Counted from the first letter of the stretch, positions 9,867-22,575 are shown. The stretch is DNA of 32,668 nucleotides from Paracamarosporium sp. OC-R06-R3 (GCA_019828545.1 JACVRA010000100.1:1-32668); one strand, 5' to 3'. The notes: generated by a model not told the origin, from the letters alone. Translations and numbers: made by a program.

Positions 9867-11322
9867 GCTACATCATGAACGTAGAGGGTGAAGTAGCTGA
9901 ACACCTAACCTAGGCAGGATAACTAAAATCTATATTGTCCTCTACGTTGATTTCCTTAAGGCGCTGTCTAATATTAACTAAATAAAGCTGTCTAATAAAT
10001 TCTTAATATTTTGATCGCGGGAGGATCTTAGTGAGTCCGTTAGCAGGTATCTAATTAGTAGGTACCTACTTAATAATGAGACATCCTTGCTTAGCTTCTT
10101 AACAAATCCACATCTAATAGATATTAATATGCTTAATCTTAGTATAAAGTTAGTTCTATTCCTTATTAATAATGCCTACTGTCTACTAATTATCGTAGTA
10201 GATTATAGGTATAATACTAGAATAGAAAGTAATACTACTAAAGAAGCGCTGCCACTCTACCATCTAAGAGTCTATAAGAGAGAGCAATAGAAGCTTAGAC
10301 TCTATAGTAAACTTAGTAATAGTACACTAGATAATTGCCTTCTAGTTAACAATTATACTATAGAGGAAGAAGCATTGTCCTTATAAGCTTCTACGTGTCT
10401 TCTTATTATCTATATATAAAGTATCTAAGACTCTAAAGAATAGAGGATTACAATACTCTAGATTGTCTATAAGCGCCTTAAAGATTAAGTTGTTGTATAA
10501 TCCTTTAAGCGCGTAGTACTTTGTACTAAGTAGATAGCACTATATACAATATACGTAGGCGACGTGTAATTATTCTAGGTTAACTAAATAACAGGCAAGG
10601 ACAACGTGTAAACGAGCAACGTTAGGATGCATCTAGTAATTAATATATACTAGGTAATTAACTAGCTTTTAATAAAGCTTAGTACGTTAAGCGTCTAGTT
10701 CCTTAATTAACTTGTTAAGCAAGTTAACCTTAAGCGGAAACTTAGGTCGCTTGCCTTACAACTATATATTATACTTCTTATATACTTTATTAATATAGGT
10801 ATTTTAAAGGATTTAGATCTTGCGTTTAGGTAGATTACGTATAACTTATATACTAAGAAACTATAATAGGTCCTTAAGCGCCTTAAGTTTAAATTAATTA
10901 TACATCTTGTTCTTAAATTCCTTGTAAAGGTAAGTATTAAGAGGATGGAAAGCCATTACAATATTGTTAATATAGATAAATATAATTAGCTAATTATTAA
11001 TATAGAGGTAAGGAAAGCCCTCTATATACTTAAGACCTAGCTTCTTAACAGCTTTGTAAAGGGTCTTATACTAGAGGAGTAGAGTATCTTAAAGGTTATA
11101 AAAAGTATATAGGACCTTAAGTAGGTTACTATCTCTAGCCTTAAACACTTCTAGAGTCTCTACATAGAGCTTTCTATTAAGTAATACATTAAGGAAGGCA
11201 TTAGGTACGTCGTATTACTTAAGCTCTAAACTAAAGTAGTTAGTAATTACTAAGAGTATATAAAAAGTATAAGTAGTAAGGGTTACTACATACGTATTAC
11301 TAAATTAATTTTATAAATCTCT
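9867..11322 (-). pseudogene. Outer copia pol, distal half (RT C-terminal part to RNase H), degenerate
   Basis: Continuation of the outer polyprotein after the inner insertion. On the minus strand, shortly below 11322, a stretch similar to SLELKQYDVPNAFLN is readable, which is the copia reverse-transcriptase motif seen in the inner element too. Stops are frequent. The small plus-strand open frame at 10087-10290 in this block is a by-product of AT-rich sequence. Confidence 0.65.
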
Positions 11323-11327
11323 TTAAG
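11323..11327. repeat. Target-site duplication TTAAG of inner element
   Basis: TTAAG precedes the inner LTR at 11328 and recurs at 16708-16712 directly after the second inner LTR. Confidence 0.8.
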
Positions 11328-11504
11328 TGTAAGGTTTTGGATATAAGCCATGAAGCATAGGCTACCTTATGGATTACCTTAGGTGCCACTTGTATAACTC
11401 TAGTACGTAATTAGATTATTAAGGCAGTATAGTATATAGCTTCTATAACGTAGCTACTTAATAAACAACGCTTTGCCTTAATACTCTATTAATTTAATCT
11501 TCTA
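11328..11504 (+). repeat. 5' LTR of inner copia element
   Basis: 177 bp, begins TGTAAGG and ends TTCTA; the final CA expected for an LTR is now TA, as RIP would produce. Paired with 16531-16707. Confidence 0.88.
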
Positions 11505-11604
11505 GTTATAAGCCTGGTTTGTACTTATTAAAGCTGCTACTTACCTGCAATCGTTTAATCCCGCAATACCTATATATAATTAATTAACGACGCTTATTCT
11601 TATT

Positions 11605-14600
11605 ATGGCAACTAAATTTAATCCTATAACTATACGTATTACTGTAGTCCTTAGTAAGCCTAAGGACTAGCAGGCTTAGATCTTTCTTTATAAGGACGCT
11701 ATATAATAGTATAATTTATAGCAGTATTACAACCCTAATATTACTACAGCTAACTTGCCTCTACTAATAGAGCCTATTAAGCCTATAGCGTATACGTACA
11801 AAGTTAACAAGGCACTCAGTACGATATACACTAACGTTAACCTTAACAACAATAAATTCTAATGCTATTAATTCGTGTACGACTAATACGAGAAGCAGTA
11901 TACCCACTACCTTAAGCAGAAGTAGGCGCTGTAGAATTTAAACATAGATATTAGTAAGACAATTGCCAAACGTTACATCTACTTACTACATAATAAGGAT
12001 ATGCTGCACGCGCGGCTTGTCTCCCTTAAGAAGCACCTAGCGCCGTTGACAGTAGCTTACTGACGTAATCTAATTAATAAGTATAAGCGCCTATGTATTC
12101 TACTAAAATCCTACAGCCTTGAGGACTGGCTGCAATTATGGATTGAAATTACTTAGTAATATACTAAGATTAATCTACCTAACGTTAAAGGTATATACGC
12201 GTAAGAAGACTTTCTTATAGCTATTAAAGGCGTTAACCTAGAGTACACAACGCCTAAGCTAATTAAGCTATTTAAGTATAAAAACAATAATACGTAAGTA
12301 GCTACCCTAGAGAGCTACGTTACTGCCTATATAATGTACGTTTAATGCGTTTAACCTACTTCACAGAGGCTTACCAGCATAGTAGACGACCTTGAAGTAG
12401 CAAAGATACAGGATAATAATAAGGATAGTAGTAAGGGTACTTAAGGCCAAGCACTAAGAAGTAATTATCTTTATAGCTAAAAGTATTAGTATAGTAATTA
12501 CTTTTACTTTAATAAGGACTTCTATCTTTGTTTAAGTAACTTTTAAGAAAAGTCTACTATCTATTAGCGTATTAATTAGGCTCTGCGAGACGACCCTAGG
12601 CTAAAGGCGTACATTAAGTAGTTAATTAATAATCTTAATAAGCGATTTCTGAAGAAAACACCTACTGCTGCTGCTGCTATTGATCTTGATAATGGACGCC
12701 TACTAAGTAACGGTGAAGCCTTTATAATAGGCCTATATAGTATAGTAAGTAAGGTCTTAACTACTTTAGCTGACTACAACGCGGTCCTGCTAAGTAAACT
12801 AATTATTGTAGTAATTAATAACTATAGCGTAAGCCTATTAAACGAGTTGACTATCGCCGTAATTAACGACTATATAGTAACGCTCCAAGATTATTAGATC
12901 CTTAACCTAGGCTCTAATACCTACGTTATTAATATGAGTGACTGGGTAGGCTGGGAGCAGGAGTACGTTGAGGATACTAGTATAACTGTTAAAGCAGGCA
13001 AGCACTAGTACGAAATCAAGGCCTAAGGTAAAATAACCCTTATAGTTAATACACTAAAAGGCATTACGCCAACGTTAATTACTTATATAGCCCTAGTACC
13101 TGGCTTTATTACTAGCATTATTGGTTTTGGATGCTACCGCGATATTAGTATCTACTTTAACTTAGGTTAAGATATACTATATAATAAACACGGCGTTATT
13201 GCTTATCTAGAGTATTATAAGGGCCACTGGCTTGTTAACGTAGATGTTTCTTATTATCTAATAAAGTTATCTTTGTTTATAATGCCTGTTTAAACACGCC
13301 CGTTAGAGGTACTAAAGAAGACTTAAGTGCTTACACTAGTAGAGGCCTATATGATTTAGGGCCACCTAGGCTATAAAGCCATTAATTACCTTATTAATAA
13401 TGTTAAAGGTGTAAAGTTAATTAGTCTAGCCAATTAAGCCTTCTGTTAGGTCTATACTAAATTAAAATTGACTAAATAAGTCTCTTGCTATACGCTAGAG
13501 GACGCCGTCCGTCCCTTCTATTATATCTTAATTAATATTATATAGCTACGCCAGCAGGGAGAGGCCTGTTACAATGGCGATAAGTGGGGTGCTTATACTA
13601 TCTATTAATATTTACGTTGATACAAAGTAGAGACCTTTTTAATAAAGTTAAAAGCCTAGCTACACTACTGGCTATAAAATACTATATAACGTATCTAGTA
13701 TTAGTATAATTATAACGTAATTGCAATTAAGCTTAATACTAAGTAAAGCCTTATCTACTTTGTAGAGTAGCTTTGTACTAACCTAGGTATATAATTTAAG
13801 CTACGCGCTCTAGATACTCCTGCGTAGAATAGGGGTACTAAGGTTACTGGTAAGCTACTTATAATAAAGGCCTATACCTTACGCCTTTAAGGCAACCTTC
13901 TAGAGCAATTAGTAAACAAGATAATAAAGACAGCAGTATACCTACTTAATTAAACGCCATCTAAGGTTATTAATTGGTGCACGCCGTACGAAATTGTCTA
14001 GAATAAGAAGCCTATTGTTAGCTATCTTCGTCCTATTAGCTGTTACGCGTACGTTCTTAATAAGCACCTACTGTAAGGCGCAAAAATAGCCTCCTGAGCA
14101 CTAATTGGCCACCTTGTAGACTACGATAGTACTAATATCTACTGCATCTAGCTACCTACAAAGGATCGCGTTATTTAAACGTAAGACGTAGTGTTTAATA
14201 TATCTATATTCTACGAAGGCCGCGACGGCTACGCAGATAACGTAGTAATTAAGGAGGTAATTAAGTTACTTAACGTTCTAGAGTAATACAAAACCGACGT
14301 CTCTATTAAGGAACTTCTTACTACTTGCCAGCAGCGTATCTATAAAGCTGCGCCTAATATAGTACTAGCGTTTACAGTATAGTCTATTAAGTAGCCGTTA
14401 GTAGAGGGTAGAGGATCTTAATATTAATTACCTTTTAACAATTTTATAGAAGTAATACCTTTTAATTAAACGCCTCTTGATTACACAGTAGACTACCTTA
14501 TAGGATGCTATAATAATTGCTATTTTTAACCTACTACTACACAGTAAGAGGTTACTAGTTAATTAGTTGCTAATATTAAAGGTTATATACTTAACTAACG

Positions 14601-16467
14601 CAGCAACAACGCTCTGTAGCGTTAAGATGTAAATATATTATAAGAAAATGTACTTACTATAAAGCGCGTTTAAAAGCCGACGAACCTTGGCAATCTATAG
14701 ACTTACGCTATTTAGCTAGGAGCTTAAAACGTTTCTTACTACCTATATACCTTTGCTATTACAACGACCTATAGTAAGGTAAAGGATAATCTACGTATTT
14801 ATTAAAGCCAACTACTAGCTGCCCTAAAGCACCTTAGCTAGCTGAAATTACATCTACACAGTACTGAGTTTATAAAGGCTGCTAAGTATAAGTATTATAA
14901 AATCTAGAGTAAAGGCTGCTTCTATAGGACCTCAGCAACACATTAATCTGTGCAGGCCAAAGGCATCAACGTGATCCCACTTATGTAGGTGTTTATATAC
15001 AAGTTTAATAAGGATGGATATCTATATAAGTACAAGGCTCGCCTTGTCGTACGTGGAGACCTACAGGAGTAATATAGAGACACCTATGCTGCTATGCTTA
15101 CTACCTGCACCTTCTAAGCAATCGTTACAATTGTTAACTACTTTAGCCTAGAGCTGAAGCAGTACAACGTACCAAATGCCTTTCTTAATGCTATACTTAA
15201 TTAAAAGCTATACGCTGAAACTCTTAGTGTATTTAAGAAAGTAGATGGTGATCTACTAGAGGTGCTCTATACTATCTACGGCCTTAAGGACGCTCTGCTT
15301 CTCTAGTATAATATATTTTAAGTAGTAGTAGAGCTGCTAGGCCTTAAATGCATTAAAGGCTTTCCTTGTCTATACGTTAATAATTAGTTTATTTTATTTA
15401 TCTATGTTAATGATATTGTAATGTCCTACTATCTATTAAACGCCTATCTTTACCAAGACTTTAAATAGAAGCTAAAGAATTAATTTGGCCTTAAAGCTAT
15501 AGGAGACCTATTTTAGTTCCTAGGCGTCCGCGTCGTTCGCGATCGCCAGTAGAAGAAGATCTAGCTTATTTAAGACACGTATATTAATAAGGTTTGTAAG
15601 AAATACGGTATATAGCTAGTAGACAAAAGGCCTATCCATCCGCTTACCGTTAATTCCCTTAATAAGTTAATTAAGGAGCCTAACGCTTCCCGTACGAAGC
15701 TTTATCAGAAGCTCGTTGGCCACCTAGCCTATATTACCTGCTAGACGCGACCTGACGTCGCTCGTAGCCACGTTGTTCTTACTTGCCACCTTATAAATCC
15801 AGGGCAATTGCATATTACAGCCGTGCAACGCGTCTGGCAATACCTACTTACAACTTAACACTATGCTATTAAGGGCTTCTACGACGACTCTATTATAGAG
15901 GTTCTATCTAACAATCAAGGCTATCGCGATCCTCTATTCTTTAGTGTATTAGACGCCTTATACGCGGACGATTAGGATACGCGTCAAAGCTTACAAGGAC
16001 AGTGCTTCTTTCTATATAGGATAATTATTAATTAGAAAGTAACTATCTAGCGTATAGTTATTAAGTCTACTACTAAGTTAGAGCTGCTATCAATCTTATT
16101 TGCTAGCTTTTAAATGGCTAAGTGGATTCGGTTCTTTAATAGTATCTTATTTAAATTAGGCATGCTGCCTACTATCTACTACAATAATTAACAAACTGTT
16201 AGTATTATTAACAAGGATCTTAATTAGCTTTACACTAAGGTTTGCTACGTTGATATCCATTAGATGTGGGTTTAACAAGAGGTAGAGGCTTAAAGACTTA
16301 CTATTAAATAGATCCCTACTAATTAGATGCCTGCTAACGGTCTTACTAAGATCCTCTTACGTTTAAAATATTAGGAGTTTATTTGACAGCTCCACCTTGT
16401 TAATATCGCACAGCGCCTCCACGGCAGCGTTAATAGCAATATTGCTGACTTTATGTATCCTATCTAA
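11605..16467 (+). pseudogene. Inner copia gag-pol, RIP-degraded
   Basis: A probable original start ATG is at 11605. Readable landmarks are a gag-like region (about 11605-12500), a protease active-site region near 12900 where the expected Asp is Asn, the integrase zinc-domain motif HLGYKA near 13360, integrase C-terminal similarity around 13800-14050, and the reverse transcriptase from about 15000. The catalytic YVDD box reads YVND near 15402-15413. TRPDVA lies near 15744, and the RNase H region runs to about 16450. The Asp-to-Asn changes fit G-to-A mutation. Stops are too many for any function. Confidence 0.85.
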
Positions 16468-16530
16468 TCAATTAAACAAGCTTTTAGCTTCATATCGATC
16501 TTATATCGAGCACATGAAGCTGAGGGGGTG

Positions 16531-16707
16531 TGTAAGGTTTTAGATATAAGCCATAAAGCATAGGCCACCTTATAGATTACCTTAGGTGCCACTTACGTAA
16601 CTCTAGTACGTGATTAGATCATTAAGGTAGTATAGTATATAGCTTCTATAACGTAGCTACTTAATAAATAATGCTTTGCCTTAATACTCTATTAATTTAA
16701 TCTTCTA
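16531..16707 (+). repeat. 3' LTR of inner copia element
   Basis: 177 bp, begins TGTAAGG directly after the purine tract and ends TTCTA, followed by TTAAG. Differences from 11328-11504 are transitions in both directions between copies, consistent with independent RIP of each copy. Confidence 0.88.
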
Positions 16708-16712
16708 TTAAG

Positions 16713-19700
16713 TAATAAGTTAAGCTTTATACTTATAGAGGTAGCCGTCCTTATTAAACTTATAGGTAAATACCTATATAAGTAGAATTACTTTAATGCC
16801 TTTAGTAGTAGTAAAAGCCTTTGTTATAGTTATCTTTTAAAAATAGCCTTTACTTTAGATCTCTTAATACTCTTATATAATAGTACGTATAAAGTAATTA
16901 CTATAAGAGTAATTATAAAGCTATCTAAGATGCTTTAGTAGAGGTAGTAACTAACTATAATAGATATAAAAGTTATCCTACTTACTATTATTAATTAAGA
17001 GAGTAAATAAGTATAGGTAATTAACAACGTTGCCTTTACTAAGCTGTATAGTATATAACTAAGGATTAGTTAAATTATAAGAATATTATAAACAACTACC
17101 CTAAATAATATTATCCTTAGAGACGTTAATATTTCGGCAACGTAGAGCATTATTACTTATGTAGTTAGGTATATATTAATTTAGGTTAATAGCTAACTAG
17201 TTAACCACTACTTACTAAGTAGGAGTAGGGCAATAGAGGCGATTATTAAGTCGTCTACTTAAGTACTTAGCGTAATATATATCCTCTATAGTAGGTCCTA
17301 CTAGAGTAGGAGGTATCTACTAATTGTAGAAGTAATTTCCTATAGGCTAAGAAACCTCTTTATCCTCCTTAAACGGAGATTAATACTCTAATAATATAGC
17401 TATATTATATAGGGTACTTAAAAGCCTTCTATATAAATCCTTAAGCTTATTATCCTACCCTTTGTCTAGTAGTAGAGATGGCTTATTATTACCCCCTAGA
17501 TCCTTATAATAATTATTATAATTATAATAGCATTGTTGCTAACGTATAGTTAAAAGGTTATTAATTATTTTATTAAGAGTATCTTCTTTATTAGGAAGCT
17601 TAAGTAGCTTAATAATTTTATTAATCTTAGAGATTATAGTATAGTCTTTGCAACCTATGTAAAAAATATTTAGGTTAAAAACAACGTCTTAGATATAAAT
17701 AACTTAATTAATTAAAAGTAATTAAATCCTAAAGATATTAGAGGCATTGTAGTCTACTAGGTAGCTAATTAATATACAAGAAACTATCTTTACTCTCTAT
17801 AGTAGATACTTATTAAGTATATAGATATAATAATTAATAGGACGTAGGTGGCCTATTAAAGACTTCTTATTATAAATAACTTTATACGGAGTCTTCTAAT
17901 TAAGCACTTCTATAGGTTATTAATTAATTAGGTAGATAGTTATAATAGCTATCTTATTAGCTAGTTGCTTAAGTAGATTACCTTATAAGTATAGCGTATA
18001 AGCTTTTATTATAATAAGTTTACCTACAATCTCTATACCCCCATTCTAAGTAGAAGTGTCTAAAGTGTATACTTTAAGATATATACCTATCTTTATATAA
18101 ATCTTTTTAGTAAAGTAGACAAGCCCTTACTCTATATCTATCTTAATTACAATAATATTAGTATTATACTAACGCTAGATATAATAGATTAGGTTAACTA
18201 GCTATTAAACTAGGTAAACCTATAATTTTAATAAAAAGGTTTTAATTTTATACTAATAAGTATACTAATAAATAGTATAAGTAGTCTACTTATTACTATT
18301 ATAATAAGCTTCTCTAGACTTTTATAACTAAACTATGTTAATTAAAATTTAATAGAACTTATAAACTACGTTGTTAAGTATATAATATAATATCTACTTA
18401 GTAAGCTTTACCTTTATATAAATCTAATAAAACTACTTCTAATCCTTTTTAGTAACTATTATACTAAGTATATAATTATTAAGATAAGTAATTACCTTAC
18501 GTTCTAAGTAGCCTTAAACTAAGTATACCTCTTTAGGTATAAGTTGCTACGTCTTATTAGATTAAGAAGGATAGACTTAAAGTAATATAATAAGTAGTAA
18601 TAAAGGTAGTAGCTAATATATAAAATTAGTATTAACTAACTAGTATCCCTTATTATACTCTAGCAGCACAATAGTGCCCTAATAATTGTATAGTAAATTA
18701 TAACCTAAATTAAAGTAGATTTTAATATTATAGTAGTAGCTTAGTCTAATAAGACTTATTAAAAAACTAAAAATAAGAGCTATATAAGAAATCCTAATAT
18801 AAGTTAGTTAACTAGATAGTATACTAGTAGCTAAGGTTATAGTACCCTAAGCCTTAATTTTATAATAGTATATATCTACTTTAATAGTAGTATAAGTAGT
18901 TTTCTTATATTCTTCTTTCTAGCTAACCTAATTAAGTATATTAATTATATAGGTATTAGAGCTAGGGTTAAGAATCTAGTAATCTTATAGAGTAGAGCAT
19001 TTATTAATAGCTATAACTATATAGAGATTATTAAATACAATAGCGTTAGTATTGTTAACTACTAGGCTCTTAGCCTAATCTTGTGCTTTAAGTACGGCAG
19101 TATTAGCGTTGTTAACCTAATAGCATTTAGCCTAATTATACGCTTTAGATATAATAGCATTAGTATTATTAACCTAAAGGTTTTAAGCTTAATCTTTTAC
19201 TTTATCTATGTTGTACTTATTCTAATTAGCTTAATTGTGTACTAGTCCTATTAGCTAAATAGGATAGCTAAATAGGCCATAGGCAAAAGCGTCTCTAGAA
19301 GTTAGTAGCTATCTATTATTAAGGTTAACAACGTAATCCTTATTAGTCTTATTATAGGTCTTCTTTTAGTACTTAATTAACCTCTTAATTATATTCTATA
19401 GCTAAGGCTTGTCTTTTAAGACCTAATTAATCTGCTATTACATAGCGTAATCTTTATAGAAGCTATATAAACGCTAAAGGTACTTCTTATTAAGGTAGAA
19501 GTAGTTAGAGAATAAGTATAACTTATTATATAGGTAGATAAGGTTATAACCTTTAGTCTTATTCTTTTTTTATAGTTTAGCCGCATTAAGCTTACTAGCT
19601 ATTGTAAATATCTAAGATGGCAATAAGCCTTAGATGTATTAAGTAAATATAGAGTAATTAATAATGTAATTATCTAGGCTTAGTATCTACGTTCTATTTT

Positions 19701-20400
19701 ACTTATACTTAATTAGTATAACTAGCTTTAATATTATATACTTAGGATTAATAGCCTTAATTACTGTTAAGAAGTCTTCTTAAGTACGATTGCCTTTAAC
19801 TTTAGGTAGATTAATCTTATAATATTATTTAATAACCTTAACCTACTATTATAGCTAAGGATTAATAGCGCGCAACTTTAGTAGATTACAAAGGCGTTAA
19901 TACTTAACAATTAGGTTACATTAGTGTTCTAACGTCGTTGACGTAAGGTGCTTCTTAAGCACGATAAGTCACTCGTACGTAGTAGGCTTATTGTTAATTA
20001 AGTAGAGTAGGTTCTTTAAAAAAGACCTACTAATCTAATAGCTAAGATTATAAAGCTACTTGTTTATATCTTTAGCACAACGTTGTTTGTTAAGATATAT
20101 ATTATTAGTAAACTAAAATATACGAAATTACTCTATGTTAAGCTTATAAAGAGCCGTTGCTTCTATTTTATAGTCTAAAGGGCGAGGCTGAACTAGAATA
20201 GTAATAGTAAGTAGCTAATCTCTTAAGGTATTAAAATTATAGTAGTTCTATAGACCTTACTACTTTATATTATTCTAGCATATAAAGAACTACGTAGCTT
20301 AGTTATTTAATTTACTAAGGATAACCGTCTAGCACGTTATAGGGTCTTTAGCTATTTTAATTACAAAGCCATCGCACTTTTGGCTGCAGCTATTTTCTAA
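16713..20400 (-). pseudogene. Outer copia gag-pol, proximal half, RIP-degraded
   Basis: Minus-strand remains of gag (about 20400-19850), integrase (C-terminal similarity about 18070-17860, with a LRPI-type motif) and the beginning of reverse transcriptase (about 16790-16730, with a KDGYLYKYKA motif). Every frame has dense stops. The reading is cut at 16712 by the inner element and resumes at 11322. Confidence 0.7.
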
Positions 20401-20461
20401 TTAAGTTAAATTAAGTTGCGTTAAGTTGCGTAGTAGTTGTGCGCTATACTAAGCTTATAAC

Positions 20462-20623
20462 TATAAGATCACGCAGAGGGTAATTAAAAAGAGGGTTAGA
20501 AGATTGTGTATCAACTATCTCTCGAGCTCTCTTCTAAGCTGTGTGGCCTATATACACTAAGTACTAGGCAAACACGTAAGCACGTGCACCAAAGGCCCGT
20601 GCACCAAAGCTCCTGCCGTCACA
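20462..20623 (-). repeat. 5' LTR of outer copia element
   Basis: 162 bp, with the plus-strand start TATAAG where the other copy has TGTGAG, ending CGTCACA at 20623. It is followed by the duplication GATGT at 20624-20628. Confidence 0.9.
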
Positions 20624-20628
20624 GATGT
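20624..20628. repeat. Target-site duplication GATGT, right copy
   Basis: Directly follows the outer LTR and matches 9690-9694. Confidence 0.85.
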
Positions 20629-20797
20629 TAATAGCAGTGTCTACTTAGTTAATACCTGCGATGAGGAGGTTCGATATGGTTGATGTAAAGAGAAAGATAA
20701 ACTATATAAACAACTACATTAGTATCTTAATGCTTACTTACACCGTATATCCTAACGAGAAAGCAGAAGGAAAAGAATACGTAAGCCAGAGCTGACT

Positions 20798-21124
20798 TTA
20801 TAGTTTCACAACTTCCACGACGATGGCTAAGATTAGGAACGCGGGATATGATAACGTTTTCGATTGCCTCTCGCGAGATTTGAAGAGTGTGTAGTACATG
20901 GGGAAGACAGATACCGTTTTCTGCATAAGCTTGCTAAAGTTTGTGAAAGGAGTATAATGGCGAAGAGGGTCTAGAGTCCCTACAAAAGCGTTGGGGTAAG
21001 AAATGCTCACTATAGCTTCGTCTAATATCTCTTCATTTGGAAAGAGCCGGGGTATCAATGCCCTCTTTGACAGAGTTAAAATAAAATGGTCTACTCTGCA
21101 TACGTTTTCAAACAAAATCTTCAT
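20798..21124 (-). CDS. Hypothetical ORF directly behind the hydrolase stop
   Basis: 108 codons starting with ATG at 21124, the base next to the hydrolase stop (21127-21125) and in the same frame. The translation has no motif I recognise and ends VKL. It could be a chance open frame in the hydrolase 3' UTR or a remnant of a once longer protein. Between it and the transposon (20629-20797) I see nothing. Confidence 0.25.
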   Translation of the reverse strand: MKILFENVCRVDHFILTLSKRALIPRLFPNEEILDEAIVSISYPNAFVGTLDPLRHYTPFTNFSKLMQKTVSVFPMYYTLFKSRERQSKTLSYPAFLILAIVVEVVKL

Positions 21125-22418
21125 TTAGCCCACGAAAAGCCCATGAGCTTCCCTTAAGGCCTTTACAACGTCGTCATCATATTCCCTGGCTTGTTCGAGA
21201 TGCTCGGTCATGTGCATGAATGGATGCGGAACGCCTTGGTATCTGCACTAAATTAGCTCGTTTTCCCCGAAACTCATATCTGGATGGGCCGTAGCTTTAC
21301 CTCTTGAATGTAACCTTGTTACCTGCTGCGACACACTTCATAGCATAAGCCTCGCCCTCATCGCGAACTGGATCGCATTCTGCTGTGATCATAAAAGTGT
21401 CACACAACCCCGAGAAATTAGGAGCTTTCAAAGGGGCTAGCCACCATTCAGGGTATGTCGATCGGATCTCCGCTTCTTTGTCTTTAGGGTAAACATGCTG
21501 CTTAAAATATGCGATGCGAGTCCAGTTGAGCAATGGAGCCTTGCGAAATTCGCGGAATGATTCGAAGGGAGAGTCTTCCACGCAGTTGTAAGAGCAGCAA
21601 TCAGTTGTGGGAGGGACGGCAGGGATGATGAGTTTGAGCGGGATCTGCGCATCACGAGCCAAGTGTTGGAGGACGCAACTGAAAAATGCCCCAGCTGAGA
21701 TGCCACCAAGGGAGATTGACCCCGAGTCAATGTTCAAAAGAGAGGAAGAAGATATGACCTGGAATATGTTATTGTGTTTCTTGTTCCTATCGTAGCAATT
21801 GTGAGATTATCGTCACTCACCCACTGCAGAGCTGCCCAAGCATCCTCTATATTCTTTCCAAATATTACCTCTACTTCTAGTCAGCAAGTATATTCTTCAG
21901 ACTATTCAGCCTATCGACACTGACCGGGACAATGCCTGTAGTTGACATCGACGACAACTACTCCAACACGCGCTCGAAGAGTCAAGCAAAACAACGAGTC
22001 TGCATCAAGGCTTCCAAACACGAACCCACCACCTATAGTGAATGTCAGTAAGGGTCAAGCTCAGAGACCATGTGTAAATACCATGGTAGTTGATATGAAC
22101 TTTGTACGGCCCTGGTCCAAACAAGTCCGGATCGGGATAATAGACTCTCACAGGGAATTCGCAGCCGTCTTGTGAAACGACCTGAAAATCCCGTATTCGG
22201 GGTTCGCTCTTGCTATTGTAATGCCACTTAGCAGCGAACTTGGAAGGATTTGCTCGGATTTCTTGTATAGAAACTTCGTGTGTTGGCTTGGAATATTGCA
22301 ACACGCTTGTGAAGTAGCGGACAAACTCCGGATCGAGTGTTTTGAGGACCTGTGGGTCTATCGCAGGGATTTGATGAGTCGTGTTCTGGGTATCATCTCT
22401 AATAAGCGCAGGTGCCAT
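21125..22418 (-). CDS. HSL-type alpha/beta hydrolase (arylesterase/lipase)
   Basis: Hormone-sensitive-lipase-type esterase, expected to cleave short acyl or aryl esters. Five exons on the minus strand, 22418-22082, 22032-21925, 21876-21821, 21758-21301 and 21242-21125, give 358 residues. The four introns (49, 48, 62 and 58 nt) are all GT-AG. The oxyanion-hole motif HGGGF is at residues 112-116, split by intron 1. The nucleophile is Ser188 in GISAG, the acid Asp296 in DPVRDEG, and the histidine His326 in GVPHPF. No signal peptide is seen. The start codon at 22418 opens the first long frame with a reasonable N-terminus. It is divergent from TF2, with four CGG-N5-CCG motifs between them. It parallels the esterase of the left module but belongs to a different family. 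Confidence 0.92.
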
Positions 22419-22575
22419 GTTGGGTAAGTTCGAATGTGTCGTTCTTCTGGGTACCAGGCTCAGATGGTCTTCGGCGAGGTGTGAGGATCTGTTATTATTA
22501 TACTCATAGTCTCTATTACGTAATCCGTCGAGGCTGGCAGAGATAGGATAGCGATGTCTCTGGCTAGCGGCACGT

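Larger units (their letters stand above)
11328..16707 (+). mobile_element. Inner Ty1/copia LTR retrotransposon, plus strand, degenerate
   Basis: A 5380-bp element with 177-bp LTRs (11328-11504 and 16531-16707) and TTAAG duplications. Domain order is gag, protease, integrase, reverse transcriptase, RNase H, which defines copia. A purine tract GAGGGGGTG precedes the second LTR (16522-16530). It is inserted in the reverse-transcriptase region of the outer element in opposite orientation, so it is younger as an insertion. Stops occur throughout, so no protein can be made. Confidence 0.92.
9857..20461. other. AT-rich block with RIP-type mutation
   Basis: The whole interval between the outer LTRs is strongly AT-rich and full of TA dinucleotides, with almost no open frames. 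Where the copia protein can be read, stops stand at positions expected to be CAG, CAA or TGG. The LTR pairs differ only by transitions. This is the signature of repeat-induced point mutation. GC content returns to normal at both LTRs, so no spread into the flanking genes is evident. Confidence 0.85.
9695..20623 (-). mobile_element. Outer Ty1/copia LTR retrotransposon, minus strand, degenerate
   Basis: Identical-length 162-bp LTRs at 9695-9856 and 20462-20623 are flanked by the 5-bp duplication GATGT. Without the inner insertion and its duplicated site the element is about 5.5 kb, right for Ty1/copia. On the minus strand a gag-like frame runs from about 20400 to 19850, integrase C-terminal similarity lies around 18070-17860, and the start of reverse transcriptase lies around 16790-16730. 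It resumes across the inner element at 11322 and downward. A purine tract AAGGGGG reads into the 9695-9856 LTR on the minus strand, which confirms orientation. All frames are broken by many stops in the TAG/TAA form expected from C-to-T and G-to-A mutation. It is non-autonomous now. Confidence 0.9.

Noticed and set aside
10087..10290. 67-codon ORF in the AT-rich block
   Set aside because: Lies antisense to the outer copia remnant and has only low-complexity content.
12664..12677. Short CTG/GCT microsatellite
   Set aside because: Only about four units within the inner gag-pol remnant; no sign of functional meaning.
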